Shown here in pieces: positions 1 to 5,356 of a stretch of DNA of 5,356 nt. This stretch comes from JBBDNV01 sp040877415 (GTDB lineage: Bacteria; Planctomycetota; Planctomycetia; Pirellulales; PALSA-1355). The stretch covers positions 1-5,356 of the forward strand of contig JBBDNV010000068.1 in NCBI GenBank assembly GCA_040877415.1, read 5' to 3'. Within the stretch, counting starts at the first letter, position 1, and every line of letters starts with the position of its first letter. Under the pieces are notes generated by a model that did no database searches, was not told where the DNA came from, and was given only the letters and a program-made list of their open reading frames with translations. Both the position numbers and the translations under genes were made by a program.

Positions 1-1
1 T

Positions 2-196
2 CCTTCGATCCGCTCAAGAACGCTGCTTGACTTTCGCATTACGCAGCACCTCTACCCTGCGCTGGCCGAAAAGGAACGTCGACTGATCTCGGAGAGGACC
101 AAGGCGGCCAATGCTCGCCGCGTGCGGACGGCCCAGGGAGGGCGCTCGCACGTGTCCAATGTGCGGACCTTGCTGCGGCGGGCGGCGGCGCTTTGA
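2..196 (+). pseudogene. Serine recombinase remnant, internally deleted
   Basis: Reading frame 2 is open from the window edge to a TGA at 194-196. It encodes a stretch containing LYPALAEKERRLISERTKAA (from position 50), which matches the last long helix of the resolvase-type catalytic domain of serine recombinases. This runs directly into NARRVRTAQGGRSHVSNVRT and LLRR, which resembles the extreme C-terminus of the same family (usual form: LNARGVRTARGG, W-H-V-S, VRNLL). In intact relatives, as I recall them, these two blocks are separated by roughly 50-60 residues containing the LGN-type linker and much of the DNA-binding part; those residues are missing here without a frameshift. The N-terminal catalytic part with the nucleophilic serine would lie left of the window, and residues before position 38 match the family poorly, so the gene may already be broken there. 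The stop at 194 may be the native one. It is most likely a non-functional trace of a former mobile element. Family recognition is from memory of the motifs. Confidence 0.72.
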
Positions 197-539
197 TAGA
201 CGGGAATTTCGCTTGAGGAGAAAATCATCGCCGAGCGGCTCATTCCGGCCGCCTTTGTTGTCGCCAAACGGTGTCATGCGTACTTGGACGCGCTGTCCCG
301 ATCCCGGTACCCACGTCGACCGCGCGTCGTGAAAATCATCGCCCGCAAGAACCGCTGCCGTTTGCCGGCATCACGAAACGTGGCGATCTCATCGATCGTC
401 GCAAACTGCCAAGCTCAACAAGTAAGGGCGTGAAGTGCGACTGACGCACTCAACCCTTTGATCTAAAAGCTTTTTTAGATAGCTCGTCTAGCCGAACGAG
501 AGCACATCTCGATCATCGGAGCACCCAAGCGTGCGCTCA
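197..539. other. Intergenic stretch without a supportable gene
   Basis: No convincing coding sequence is seen between the recombinase remnant and the end of the DeoR gene. Frame 2 stays open from 200 to a TGA at 431-433 (about 77 codons) but has no ATG, no ribosome-binding site and no recognisable domain. A neighbouring frame contains a short segment reading GITKRGDLIDRR near 368-405, which faintly recalls an IS110-type transposase motif but is too short to call. Together with the adjacent recombinase remnant this suggests an eroded mobile-element scar. Small inverted repeats lie at 461-480 and 483-500. No tRNA, CRISPR or long repeat was seen. Confidence 0.55.
461..480. terminator. AT-rich perfect hairpin, possible terminator
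   Basis: ATCTAAAA (461-468) and TTTTAGAT (473-480) form a perfect 8-bp inverted repeat around a 4-base loop. It lies about 60 bp beyond the stop of the minus-strand DeoR gene, where a terminator would be expected, and a second repeat (CTCGT 483-487 with ACGAG 496-500) lies between. The stem is almost all A/T, unlike a normal GC-rich intrinsic terminator, and there is no clean T-tract after the stem on either strand. It could equally be a remnant end of a mobile element or a protein-binding site. Confidence 0.25.
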
Positions 540-1373
540 TCACGTTTGATCGGCCACCACCACCTTTACAGCGGCGCGGCGCAGCATGTCCGCTAAGGCA
601 GCAGGTGGCGAGGCTTCGGTCACCAGCATGTGTATGTCCCTCAGTTCGCATATCTGCACAAGCGACATGCGATCGAATTTGCTTGAGTCGCAAAGAACGA
701 TGACGTTCGAGGCCCGTTCCACATACACACGTTTGATTTCGGTATCTTCGAGCGAATAGTCGAAGCATCCCTCCTCCGTAATACCCGACACGCCTATGAA
801 GACATGGTCGAGCCAGTAGTTTCGCAATTGCTCCACGGCAATCGATCCGTGCACCGAGTTCTCTTTCGCGCGCACCTGCCCACCTGGGACGTAGACCTGA
901 TGGGCGCTGTCGCTCAGTATCATCGCAGCGCGCAGATTATTCGTGAAGACTTTCAGCCCGGCGCGATCATGCAAATGGCGAGCAAGTTGCAGCGTTGTCG
1001 TCCCGACGTCCAAGCCCACGGTCTGGTGTGGTTGGGGAATGCGGGCTGCAGCCGCTGCAATGGCAAACTTCGCTTCGGCATGCTTCCTGGTCCGCGCCTC
1101 GAATGCTGGCTCCTCCAGATCGACCGCATGACCCGCATTCTTTGCAATCGCGCCGCCATGCGTGCGGACAGCAACATTCTGCTCTTCGAGACGGGTCAGG
1201 TCGCGCCTGATGGTCATCTCGGAAACGCCGAGGGCTGCGGCTGTCTCGGCGACTGAGATGAATCCACTCTCAGTGATCCGACGACGCAGCCACTCAAGGC
1301 GGACTCCGCCGGGCCTACGTGCCGTTCTGCTCGCCTCAGCGGGAGCCAGTTCTTGTGGAATCCGAATGCTCAA
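540..1373 (-). CDS. DeoR-family transcriptional regulator of the sugar locus
   Basis: This is a DNA-binding repressor or regulator with a C-terminal phosphosugar sensor. Counting from the longest possible start (GTG at 1427-1425, 295 residues), an N-terminal DeoR helix-turn-helix spans about 43-93, with SVAETAAALGVSEMTIRRDL followed by RTHGGA. The sensor domain follows: GLDVGTTTLQLARHL (138-152), TNNLRAA (162-168), PGGQ (181-184), FIGVSGI with the downstream EDTEIKR block (210-233), and DSSKF (247-251). All these conserved DeoR blocks are intact. I prefer the in-frame TTG at 1373-1371 (277 residues): it has GGCGAGG on its 5' side with GAGG 7 bases away, removes a basic tail foreign to the family, and leaves the dyad at 1410-1453 outside the gene. 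The GTG at 1427 has no ribosome-binding site. Family members are usually 250-260 residues. It diverges from the transporter genes, so it probably represses them and responds to the kinase product; that role is inferred. Confidence 0.93.
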   Translation of the reverse strand: MSIRIPQELAPAEASRTARRPGGVRLEWLRRRITESGFISVAETAAALGVSEMTIRRDLTRLEEQNVAVRTHGGAIAKNAGHAVDLEEPAFEARTRKHAEAKFAIAAAAARIPQPHQTVGLDVGTTTLQLARHLHDRAGLKVFTNNLRAAMILSDSAHQVYVPGGQVRAKENSVHGSIAVEQLRNYWLDHVFIGVSGITEEGCFDYSLEDTEIKRVYVERASNVIVLCDSSKFDRMSLVQICELRDIHMLVTEASPPAALADMLRRAAVKVVVADQT

Positions 1374-1409
1374 TTCACTGCCTCGCCAAGCAAAGGGAGA
1401 ATAAAACGG

Positions 1410-1453
1410 ATTACGACATAACACCACATGTATTTGCTTGATTATGTGTGAAT
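1410..1453. promoter_or_regulatory. Imperfect dyad, candidate operator
   Basis: ATTACGACATAA (1410-1421) and TTATGTGTGAAT (1442-1453) are an inverted repeat matching at 9 of 12 positions, with a perfect ACATAA/TTATGT core. A second, nested pair is CACAT (1424-1428) with ATGTG (1444-1448). The dyad lies between the divergent regulator and permease genes, where a DeoR-type repressor would bind. Its right arm overlaps the candidate plus-strand -35 box, and on the minus strand it contains CATAAT (1446-1441), a possible -10 box for the regulator gene. Occupancy could therefore control both directions. This is inference from position and symmetry. Confidence 0.4.
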
Positions 1454-1466
1454 TCGCTCATACTCT
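1438..1466 (+). promoter_or_regulatory. Weak sigma-70-like promoter candidate for the transport operon
   Basis: TTGATT (1438-1443) is separated by 17 bases from TACTCT (1461-1466). The -35 box is a fair match but the -10 box matches the consensus at only three positions. It would start transcription near 1473, just before the leader ORF. An alternative pairing is TTGCTT (1434-1439) with CATACT (1459-1464) at a long 19-base spacing. The location is right, but the sequence match alone would not be convincing. Confidence 0.22.
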
Positions 1467-1496
1467 GTTAGATGGTCGGGTGAGGGAGGAGACGGA

Positions 1497-1535
1497 ATGC
1501 GCATACCGCCAGGATCGGAGGGTGCACATGTCTGA
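1497..1535 (+). CDS. Putative 12-codon leader ORF overlapping the permease start
   Basis: An ATG at 1497 opens a 12-codon frame reading MRIPPGSEGAHV, ending at TGA 1533-1535. It has a strong ribosome-binding site, GGGAGGAG (1484-1491), 5 bases upstream, which is a better match than the permease's own site. Its stop lies inside the permease start region, so ATGTCTGA (1528-1535) contains the permease ATG and the leader TGA, an 8-base overlap in a different frame. Such an arrangement could give translational coupling or reinitiation. The peptide has no obvious function and no run of one amino acid that would suggest classical attenuation. A chance occurrence cannot be excluded. Confidence 0.35.
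   Translation: MRIPPGSEGAHV
1517..1522 (+). promoter_or_regulatory. Ribosome-binding site setting the permease start at 1528
   Basis: GGAGGG lies 5 bases before the ATG at 1528. The in-frame ATG at 1438 would add 30 hydrophilic residues, has no ribosome-binding site and would start inside the promoter/operator region, so 1528 is the better start. Confidence 0.75.
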
Positions 1536-2562
1536 GACCGCGCAGGCAGGCAACTCGGGCAATTTGCATTCACGGGGCTCCGAAGTGGTTGAGGCCGCGC
1601 CTAGGAACTGGACGGTGGCGGTTTGGGAGATGCTCAAGCGGATCAACCTGTTGGTCCTTCCTCTCGTATTTTTTATCATCGCATTCAGTTTGCTGCATGA
1701 GCGATTTCTAACATCGACAAACTTGCTGAACGTGGCCCGGGCTGCTTCCGTAACGACGGTTATCGGCGTCGGCATGACGTTCCTTATCACCTCCCGAAAC
1801 TTGGACCTTTCGGTTGGTTCGATGCTCGGCCTCACGATGGCGATTGCCGGGACGGCAATGAAATGGCACGGCGTGCCGGTGCCTCTGGCAATGCTGCTTG
1901 CCCTTGTTTCGGGTGCGCTGCTTGGCCTCCTAAATGGACTTGTTGTGACCGTGTTTAGGGTGCCAGCGCTCCTGGCGACTCTTGGCACCCTGGTCGCCTA
2001 TCGCGGCATCCTCAATCAATACATGTACGGAGAGACTGCGAGTCGCTTCCCGGACGTCATTGTTTTTCTTGGTCAGGGAATGGTCGGCCCGATGCCGGTT
2101 CCGGTCATCGTGGCGGCCGTTGCGGTAGTCGTAGGGATGTTCGTTTACCGGCACACCCGGTTCGGACGGTATGCGGTCGCGATCGGTGGCAACGAGGAGG
2201 CCGCCAAGCGCGCCGGCATCAACGTTGACCTCTGGAAAGTGATGTTCTTCACGATCCAGGGTACCCTGTGTGGGCTTGCGGCGATCATTTATCTCGGCCA
2301 GCTCAACGCCACGCACCCCTCGATTGGCACCGGCCTTGAGCTTCACATCATCGCGGGCACAATTCTCGGCGGCACCATGTTGTTCGGAGGCTATGGCTCT
2401 GTGGGTGGCATGGCCCTTGGCATGTATCTGATCGACGTTCTTGAGAACGGTCTGGTCCTCGCCGGTGCTGGCTTCTTCGTGCAGCAGATATTCCTGGGCA
2501 TGCTTTTGATCGTCGCCGTTGCTGCACAATTAGCGCAGAGGCGAAGGCGCGACCTCGGATGA
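1528..2562 (+). CDS. RbsC-type sugar ABC transporter permease
   Basis: This is the inner-membrane channel subunit of a ribose/xylose/fructose-type (CUT2) ABC importer. From the ATG at 1528 it is 344 residues, normal for the family. A hydrophilic cytoplasmic N-terminus of about 38 residues is followed by about eight to ten hydrophobic segments (for example 40-56, 73-88, 97-110, 118-142, 190-207, 237-256, 273-287, 295-313 and 318-335). Family blocks are present: GMTFLITSRNLDLSVGSMLG (82-101), TLGTLVAYRG (151-160), the ATPase-docking loop GRYAVAIGGNEEAAKRAGIN (213-232), and IIAGTILGGTMLFGGYGSVG (274-293). In the first block the usual T-G-G-I-D-L-S-V-G is T-S-R-N-L-D-L-S-V-G, a mild departure. 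It ends in a basic QRRRRD tail. It is the first full gene of the plus-strand set, which is unusual because the binding protein normally comes first. The substrate cannot be assigned. Confidence 0.93.
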   Translation: MSETAQAGNSGNLHSRGSEVVEAAPRNWTVAVWEMLKRINLLVLPLVFFIIAFSLLHERFLTSTNLLNVARAASVTTVIGVGMTFLITSRNLDLSVGSMLGLTMAIAGTAMKWHGVPVPLAMLLALVSGALLGLLNGLVVTVFRVPALLATLGTLVAYRGILNQYMYGETASRFPDVIVFLGQGMVGPMPVPVIVAAVAVVVGMFVYRHTRFGRYAVAIGGNEEAAKRAGINVDLWKVMFFTIQGTLCGLAAIIYLGQLNATHPSIGTGLELHIIAGTILGGTMLFGGYGSVGGMALGMYLIDVLENGLVLAGAGFFVQQIFLGMLLIVAVAAQLAQRRRRDLG

Positions 2563-2633
2563 AGACGGAAACGGTCGGCAACAAAAAAATCGATGTCGGC
2601 CTTCAATAACCACGTAGAAGAGGGAACAGGAAG

Positions 2634-3680
2634 ATGATCAGAACCTTTCTTACAGGCGCTGCGCTCGCGGCAGCTACGGCTCTCACGTCGACGGCTTGGG
2701 CGCAAGAAAAACTCAATGTCGCGATCGTTTCAGGGATTTCCGATATCACGCAGTTCGACGGCCAGTTTGCCGCGGGCGTCAGAGATACGCTGGAGGCCTA
2801 TGATGGTGCCGAGGTTACGGTGGAGGCTTATGCCCCATCGGGCGGTATGGAGGACGAACTGGGTATGGATGCGATCCTGCGCGACATGGTCACCATCGCG
2901 CCGGACTACTTGCTTTTCATCGTTGTGCACTGGGAAACGGTTCAAGATCGGCTCGTCGCGCTTCAGGAAGCCGGCGTCAATCTAATGGTGGTCGAGTTCG
3001 CCCCCGAGGACGCTGGCGACGTCAAGCCTTTTGCATGGGCGATTACCGATCACACCGAATCTGGCCGAGTCACCGGGGCTTCGGCTGCCGAGCATTATTG
3101 CCGGGATTTTGCCGGAGCAACGGTTAAGGCCGCGCTGTTCCATGGCACGGCCAGTTCGGAAATCGGAATCAACCGCATGAACGGAATCCAGGAAGCGTTC
3201 AGCGCTGGCCTCGCCGAGTGTGACAAGACTGTCGAGTACGTCAACGAAGTCTTTGCCAACTTCAATCGCGAGCGAGCCTTCGAGCTGGCCCAACAGGTTG
3301 CGACGGCAAATCCGGACGTCAACATCATCTTCGGCGCCAACAGCAACACCGCACTCGGCATCATGGAAGGTCTGAGGACGGTAGGCGTGCTCGACAAGGT
3401 TGATGTCACAGGAATCGGCGGGCAGCTGGAAGAGCTGGCGGGAATTTGTCGCCGCGAGATCCTCACGGCAGGCGTCCGCAATCCCCGCGGACAGGGTCAG
3501 GCGGCCGGGAAGGTGGTCATCGCCCACCACGAGGGCAAGCCTTACGACGAGATCAGCTATGCGCCGCAAACAACCGTCAACAACTGTGAGGAGGTCTTCG
3601 CCTTCTATCCCCTTCAGATGCTCGAAAACCCGGCCTTCCGTGACAACCTGAATGAGGGTCAGTGGCAGCCGGTGAACTGA
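2634..3680 (+). CDS. Periplasmic sugar-binding protein (type I fold) of the ABC importer
   Basis: This protein captures the substrate in the periplasm and delivers it to the permease. It is 348 residues. The Sec signal peptide is MIRTFLTGAALAAATALTST followed by AWA, with cleavage expected after residue 23. The mature protein starts QEKLNVAIVSG and follows the RbsB/periplasmic-binding type I pattern: the first-lobe strand and helix with QFAAGVRDTLEAY (43-56), ITDHTESGRVTGASAA (137-152) in place of the usual D-N-x-x-x-G segment, IIFGANSNTALGIMEGLRTVG (231-251) and VDVTGIGG (256-263). Four cysteines in the mature chain (156, 196, 272, 318) could form two disulfides; such pairs are not typical of RbsB. 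Residues around 94-124 (FIVVHWETVQDRL, then VVEFAPED) differ from RbsB, so the ligand may not be ribose. The ATG at 2634 has AAGAGGGA about 9 bases upstream. It lies 71 bp after the permease gene and 50 bp before the ATPase. Confidence 0.9.
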   Translation: MIRTFLTGAALAAATALTSTAWAQEKLNVAIVSGISDITQFDGQFAAGVRDTLEAYDGAEVTVEAYAPSGGMEDELGMDAILRDMVTIAPDYLLFIVVHWETVQDRLVALQEAGVNLMVVEFAPEDAGDVKPFAWAITDHTESGRVTGASAAEHYCRDFAGATVKAALFHGTASSEIGINRMNGIQEAFSAGLAECDKTVEYVNEVFANFNRERAFELAQQVATANPDVNIIFGANSNTALGIMEGLRTVGVLDKVDVTGIGGQLEELAGICRREILTAGVRNPRGQGQAAGKVVIAHHEGKPYDEISYAPQTTVNNCEEVFAFYPLQMLENPAFRDNLNEGQWQPVN

Positions 3681-3691
3681 TCGGGGTTCTT

Positions 3692-3704
3692 GCCTGACGC
3701 AGGC
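3692..3704 (+). repeat. Small hairpin between binding-protein and ATPase genes
   Basis: GCCTG (3692-3696) and CAGGC (3700-3704) form a 5-bp stem with a 3-base loop, 12 bases after the binding-protein stop. There is no T-tract, so full termination is unlikely. Stem-loops after binding-protein genes often stabilise the upstream mRNA so that this subunit is made in excess; that is only a possible role here because the stem is short. Confidence 0.25.
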
Positions 3705-3716
3705 TGCAATCAGACG

Positions 3717-3722
3717 AAAGGG
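3717..3722 (+). promoter_or_regulatory. Ribosome-binding site supporting the TTG start of the ATPase
   Basis: AAAGGG lies 8 bases before the TTG at 3731. No ATG or GTG exists in frame close enough to keep the conserved N-terminal strand (PVLRVKSVSKRFG), so the TTG is the most likely start. A TTG start may lower ATPase expression relative to the binding protein. Confidence 0.55.
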
Positions 3723-3730
3723 CTCCGAAC

Positions 3731-4522
3731 TTGCTTACTCCCGCATCCCATACAGACATTCCTGTCTTGCGTGTGAAGAGCGTGAGCAAGCGGTTCGGGG
3801 CCGTAACCGCGCTTGAGCACGTCTCGATTGATCTTCACAGTGGTGAAACTGTCGGCGTCGTTGGCGACAACGGTGCCGGCAAGTCGACCTTGCTCAAGAT
3901 CATGTCCGGGGTTCATCCGCCAGACGAGGGAACTCTTGAGGTCGACGGAAACGCGGTAACTTTCGAATCGCCCAGGAGCGCCCGCGCCGGCGGGATCGAA
4001 GCCGTCTACCAGGATCTTGCACTCGTTGACGACATGAGCGTCGCCGAGAACATGTTTCTGGGACGCGAAGTCATGGCGCGAGGGCTTGCTGGCAAACTTG
4101 GCACAGTCAGCCACAAGACAATGCGGGAATTGGCGGCCGAGGCCATTTCAAAGCTGCGCGTGCGCATTCCGGGCCTCGGCGACGCCATCGTCAGGCGTAT
4201 GTCGGGAGGCCAGCGTCAAGGGGCGGCTATCGCGCGCGCCATTTTGTGGGGACGCAGAATTCTCCTTTTGGATGAGCCAACCGCCGCCCTTGGCGTCCAG
4301 GAGCAGGGTGAAGTGGAGCGGCTGATTCTGGAACTCAGGGACAAGCGTCTACCCATGATGATTATCGCGCACAATCTTCCGCTCGTATTTCGACTCACCG
4401 ACCGCATCGTCGTTTTGCGTCACGGGAGAGTGGTCGCGAGACTCAAGACTTCCGAAACAACGCCGGAGGAGGTTGTTTCGTTCATTACGGGAGCAAAAAC
4501 GCTTGAAAGCGTGGAGGCGTGA
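3731..4522 (+). CDS. Sugar ABC transporter ATP-binding protein, single-domain FrcA-like
   Basis: This cytoplasmic ATPase powers the importer. From the TTG at 3731 it is 263 residues with one nucleotide-binding domain, about half the usual RbsA/XylG length, whose members carry two fused domains. It resembles the single-domain FrcA type known from rhizobia and would act as a homodimer. Key elements are present: Walker A GDNGAGKST (45-53), Q-loop Q94 in AVYQDLAL, signature MSGGQRQGAAIARA (157-170; M replaces the usual L of LSGGQ), Walker B RILLLDEP (176-183) with catalytic E182, the D-loop region TAALGVQE (184-191), and the switch histidine H214 in IIAHNLPLVF. The C-terminus EEVVSFITGAK is typical of the group. 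The gene is complete, with no truncated second domain after it: the 36-bp gap to the next gene is too short, and that gene is a kinase. Confidence 0.93.
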   Translation: MLTPASHTDIPVLRVKSVSKRFGAVTALEHVSIDLHSGETVGVVGDNGAGKSTLLKIMSGVHPPDEGTLEVDGNAVTFESPRSARAGGIEAVYQDLALVDDMSVAENMFLGREVMARGLAGKLGTVSHKTMRELAAEAISKLRVRIPGLGDAIVRRMSGGQRQGAAIARAILWGRRILLLDEPTAALGVQEQGEVERLILELRDKRLPMMIIAHNLPLVFRLTDRIVVLRHGRVVARLKTSETTPEEVVSFITGAKTLESVEA

Positions 4523-4558
4523 AGACAGACACGACCCTCCCGCGGAAGGGCGGTGGAT

Positions 4559-5356
4559 ATGCGGCGCAGGCTTGTAGCCGGGGTGGACTGTTCCACCCAA
4601 GCGACAAAGGTTGTTGTGATAGATGTCGACGAGGGAAAACTGATCGCCGGCGGTCGCGTAGCACATGATGTTTTCCGGAGCGGCGCGGCCAGCGAGACCG
4701 ATCCCGAGAACTGGTGGGACGCGCTGGCTGCAGCGTTGGCACAAACGGAGTGCGTGGACGAGGTCGACTCGATCTCTGTCGCGGCGCAGCAGCTCGGTGT
4801 GGTGGCCTTGGACGCAGATTTTCGTCCGCTCAGAAGGGCCATCCTGTGGGACGACACCCGCTCCGCTCACGCCGCGGCGGAGCTGCAGATGGCTCTGGGC
4901 GGTCCTGATGCCTGGGCCGAGTCAGTCGGAACTCAGCCTCTGGCGGGGCTGTCGGTGGCGTCCTGGGTATGGCTTCGAGGCGCTGAGCCAAATGCTGCGG
5001 GCGAGACTGCATTCATAAGGCTCCCGCACGATTTTCTGACGGAACGACTGACTGGTAACGGCGTGACCGACCGCGGCGATGCATCCGGCACTGGCTGGTG
5101 GTCTAGTCGGCGAGAATCCTATGTGCAGGAGGTCTTGGATCTTCCGCTCGTGCAGGTGGACACCGGTATGCTCCCGCGAGTGCTTGGCCCCCACGATCAG
5201 GCAGGCGAAGTTACGGGCAAGGCTGCCAGCCACACAGGATTACGCCTTGGCATCCCGGTCGCGTGCGGAACGGGCGACAACATGTCGGCTGCTCTCGCCC
5301 TTGCCGTCGCGCAAGGAACTCCGGTCATCAGTCTTGGCACGTCAGGAACCGCCTAT
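4559..5356 (+). CDS. FGGY-family carbohydrate kinase, xylulokinase-like (3' end outside window)
   Basis: This is an ATP-dependent sugar kinase expected to phosphorylate the imported sugar in the cytoplasm. The frame is open from the ATG at 4559 to the last base, giving 266 residues of a family usually 480-500 long. Visible elements are the first phosphate-binding loop VDCSTQATK (9-17), SVAAQQLGVVALD (73-85) in place of the xylulokinase S-G-Q-x-H-G block, ILWDDTRS (95-102), RLPHDFLTERLTG (154-166), VTDRGDASGTGW (169-180), and the catalytic-base region GTGDNMSAALAL (237-248) with D240, followed by ISLGTSGT (257-264). This pattern is closest to XylB-like members, not GlpK or AraB. A histidine normally conserved in the substrate motif is L79 here, so D-xylulose should not be assumed. 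GGAAGGG (4544-4550) precedes the ATG by 8 bases; a GTG at 4553 is in frame but sits too close to that site. The gap to the ATPase stop is 36 bp, consistent with one operon. Confidence 0.92.
   Translation, partial: MRRRLVAGVDCSTQATKVVVIDVDEGKLIAGGRVAHDVFRSGAASETDPENWWDALAAALAQTECVDEVDSISVAAQQLGVVALDADFRPLRRAILWDDTRSAHAAAELQMALGGPDAWAESVGTQPLAGLSVASWVWLRGAEPNAAGETAFIRLPHDFLTERLTGNGVTDRGDASGTGWWSSRRESYVQEVLDLPLVQVDTGMLPRVLGPHDQAGEVTGKAASHTGLRLGIPVACGTGDNMSAALALAVAQGTPVISLGTSGTAY

Noticed and set aside
1..30. Short frame reading SFDPLKNAA before a TGA at 28-30, as the end of an upstream gene
   Set aside because: Only nine codons are visible and nothing identifies them.
111..332. Plus-strand 73-codon frame starting ATG at 111
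   Set aside because: It overlaps the recombinase remnant in another frame, has no clear ribosome-binding site, and its arginine-rich translation is typical of out-of-frame GC-rich DNA.
804..1256. Plus-strand open frame (150 codons) opposite the DeoR regulator
   Set aside because: The minus strand carries every DeoR block in this interval, and the plus-strand frame shows no domain.
1438..1527. N-terminal extension of the permease from the ATG at 1438
   Set aside because: It has no ribosome-binding site, overlaps the promoter/operator region and encodes 30 residues unlike family N-termini. The ATG at 1528 has GGAGGG at 5 bases.
1930..2529. Long minus-strand open frame (199 codons) opposite the permease
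   Set aside because: It is antisense to a clear permease, has no recognisable domain and has a composition expected of a shadow frame in GC-rich DNA.
2574..2600. Direct repeat GTCGGC and A-run in the permease/binding-protein gap
   Set aside because: The repeat unit is only 6 bp, there is no hairpin and the A-run is not on the terminator side of a stem. No evidence of a terminator or internal promoter.
2982..3569. Minus-strand open frame (195 codons) opposite the binding protein
   Set aside because: It is a shadow of a well-supported gene, with no family motifs and no regulatory context.
3754..3767. Inverted repeat AGACA/TGTCT just inside the ATPase gene
   Set aside because: A 5-bp stem within coding sequence is expected by chance and there is no supporting context.

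Overview
The window looks like chromosomal or plasmid accessory DNA from a GC-rich alphaproteobacterium, probably of the rhizobial type. This is inferred from the GC-rich codons, the style of the serine-recombinase remnant at the left edge, and the single-domain FrcA-like ATPase. The sequence alone does not fix a genus.

Left edge (1-539): there is no intact gene here. An open stretch ending at 196 carries the end of a resolvase-type catalytic domain joined in frame to the extreme C-terminus of the same protein family, with the middle missing. It is a decayed recombinase gene. From 197 to 539 I can support only small inverted repeats, including a perfect 8-bp AT-rich hairpin at 461-480.

Centre and right (540-5356): a carbohydrate-uptake locus. 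A DeoR-family regulator lies on the minus strand (540-1373, possibly extending to 1427). A plus-strand gene set diverges from it: an RbsC-type permease (1528-2562), a periplasmic sugar-binding protein (2634-3680), a single-domain sugar ABC ATPase (3731-4522) and an FGGY-family, xylulokinase-like kinase (4559 to the window end, truncated). The gaps between the plus-strand genes are 36-71 bp and no strong terminator is visible, so they probably form one operon.

Likely working model: the binding protein captures a sugar or polyol-derived ketose in the periplasm, the permease and ATPase import it, and the kinase phosphorylates it. The DeoR protein senses the phosphorylated product and controls transcription through the divergent promoter region, where an imperfect dyad (1410-1453) is the best operator candidate. 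A tiny leader ORF with a strong ribosome-binding site overlaps the permease start and may couple translation. The substrate cannot be named from the sequence. I found no clearly undescribed system. The points most worth following are the leader ORF, the dyad, the atypical kinase substrate motif, the gene order and the internally deleted recombinase.
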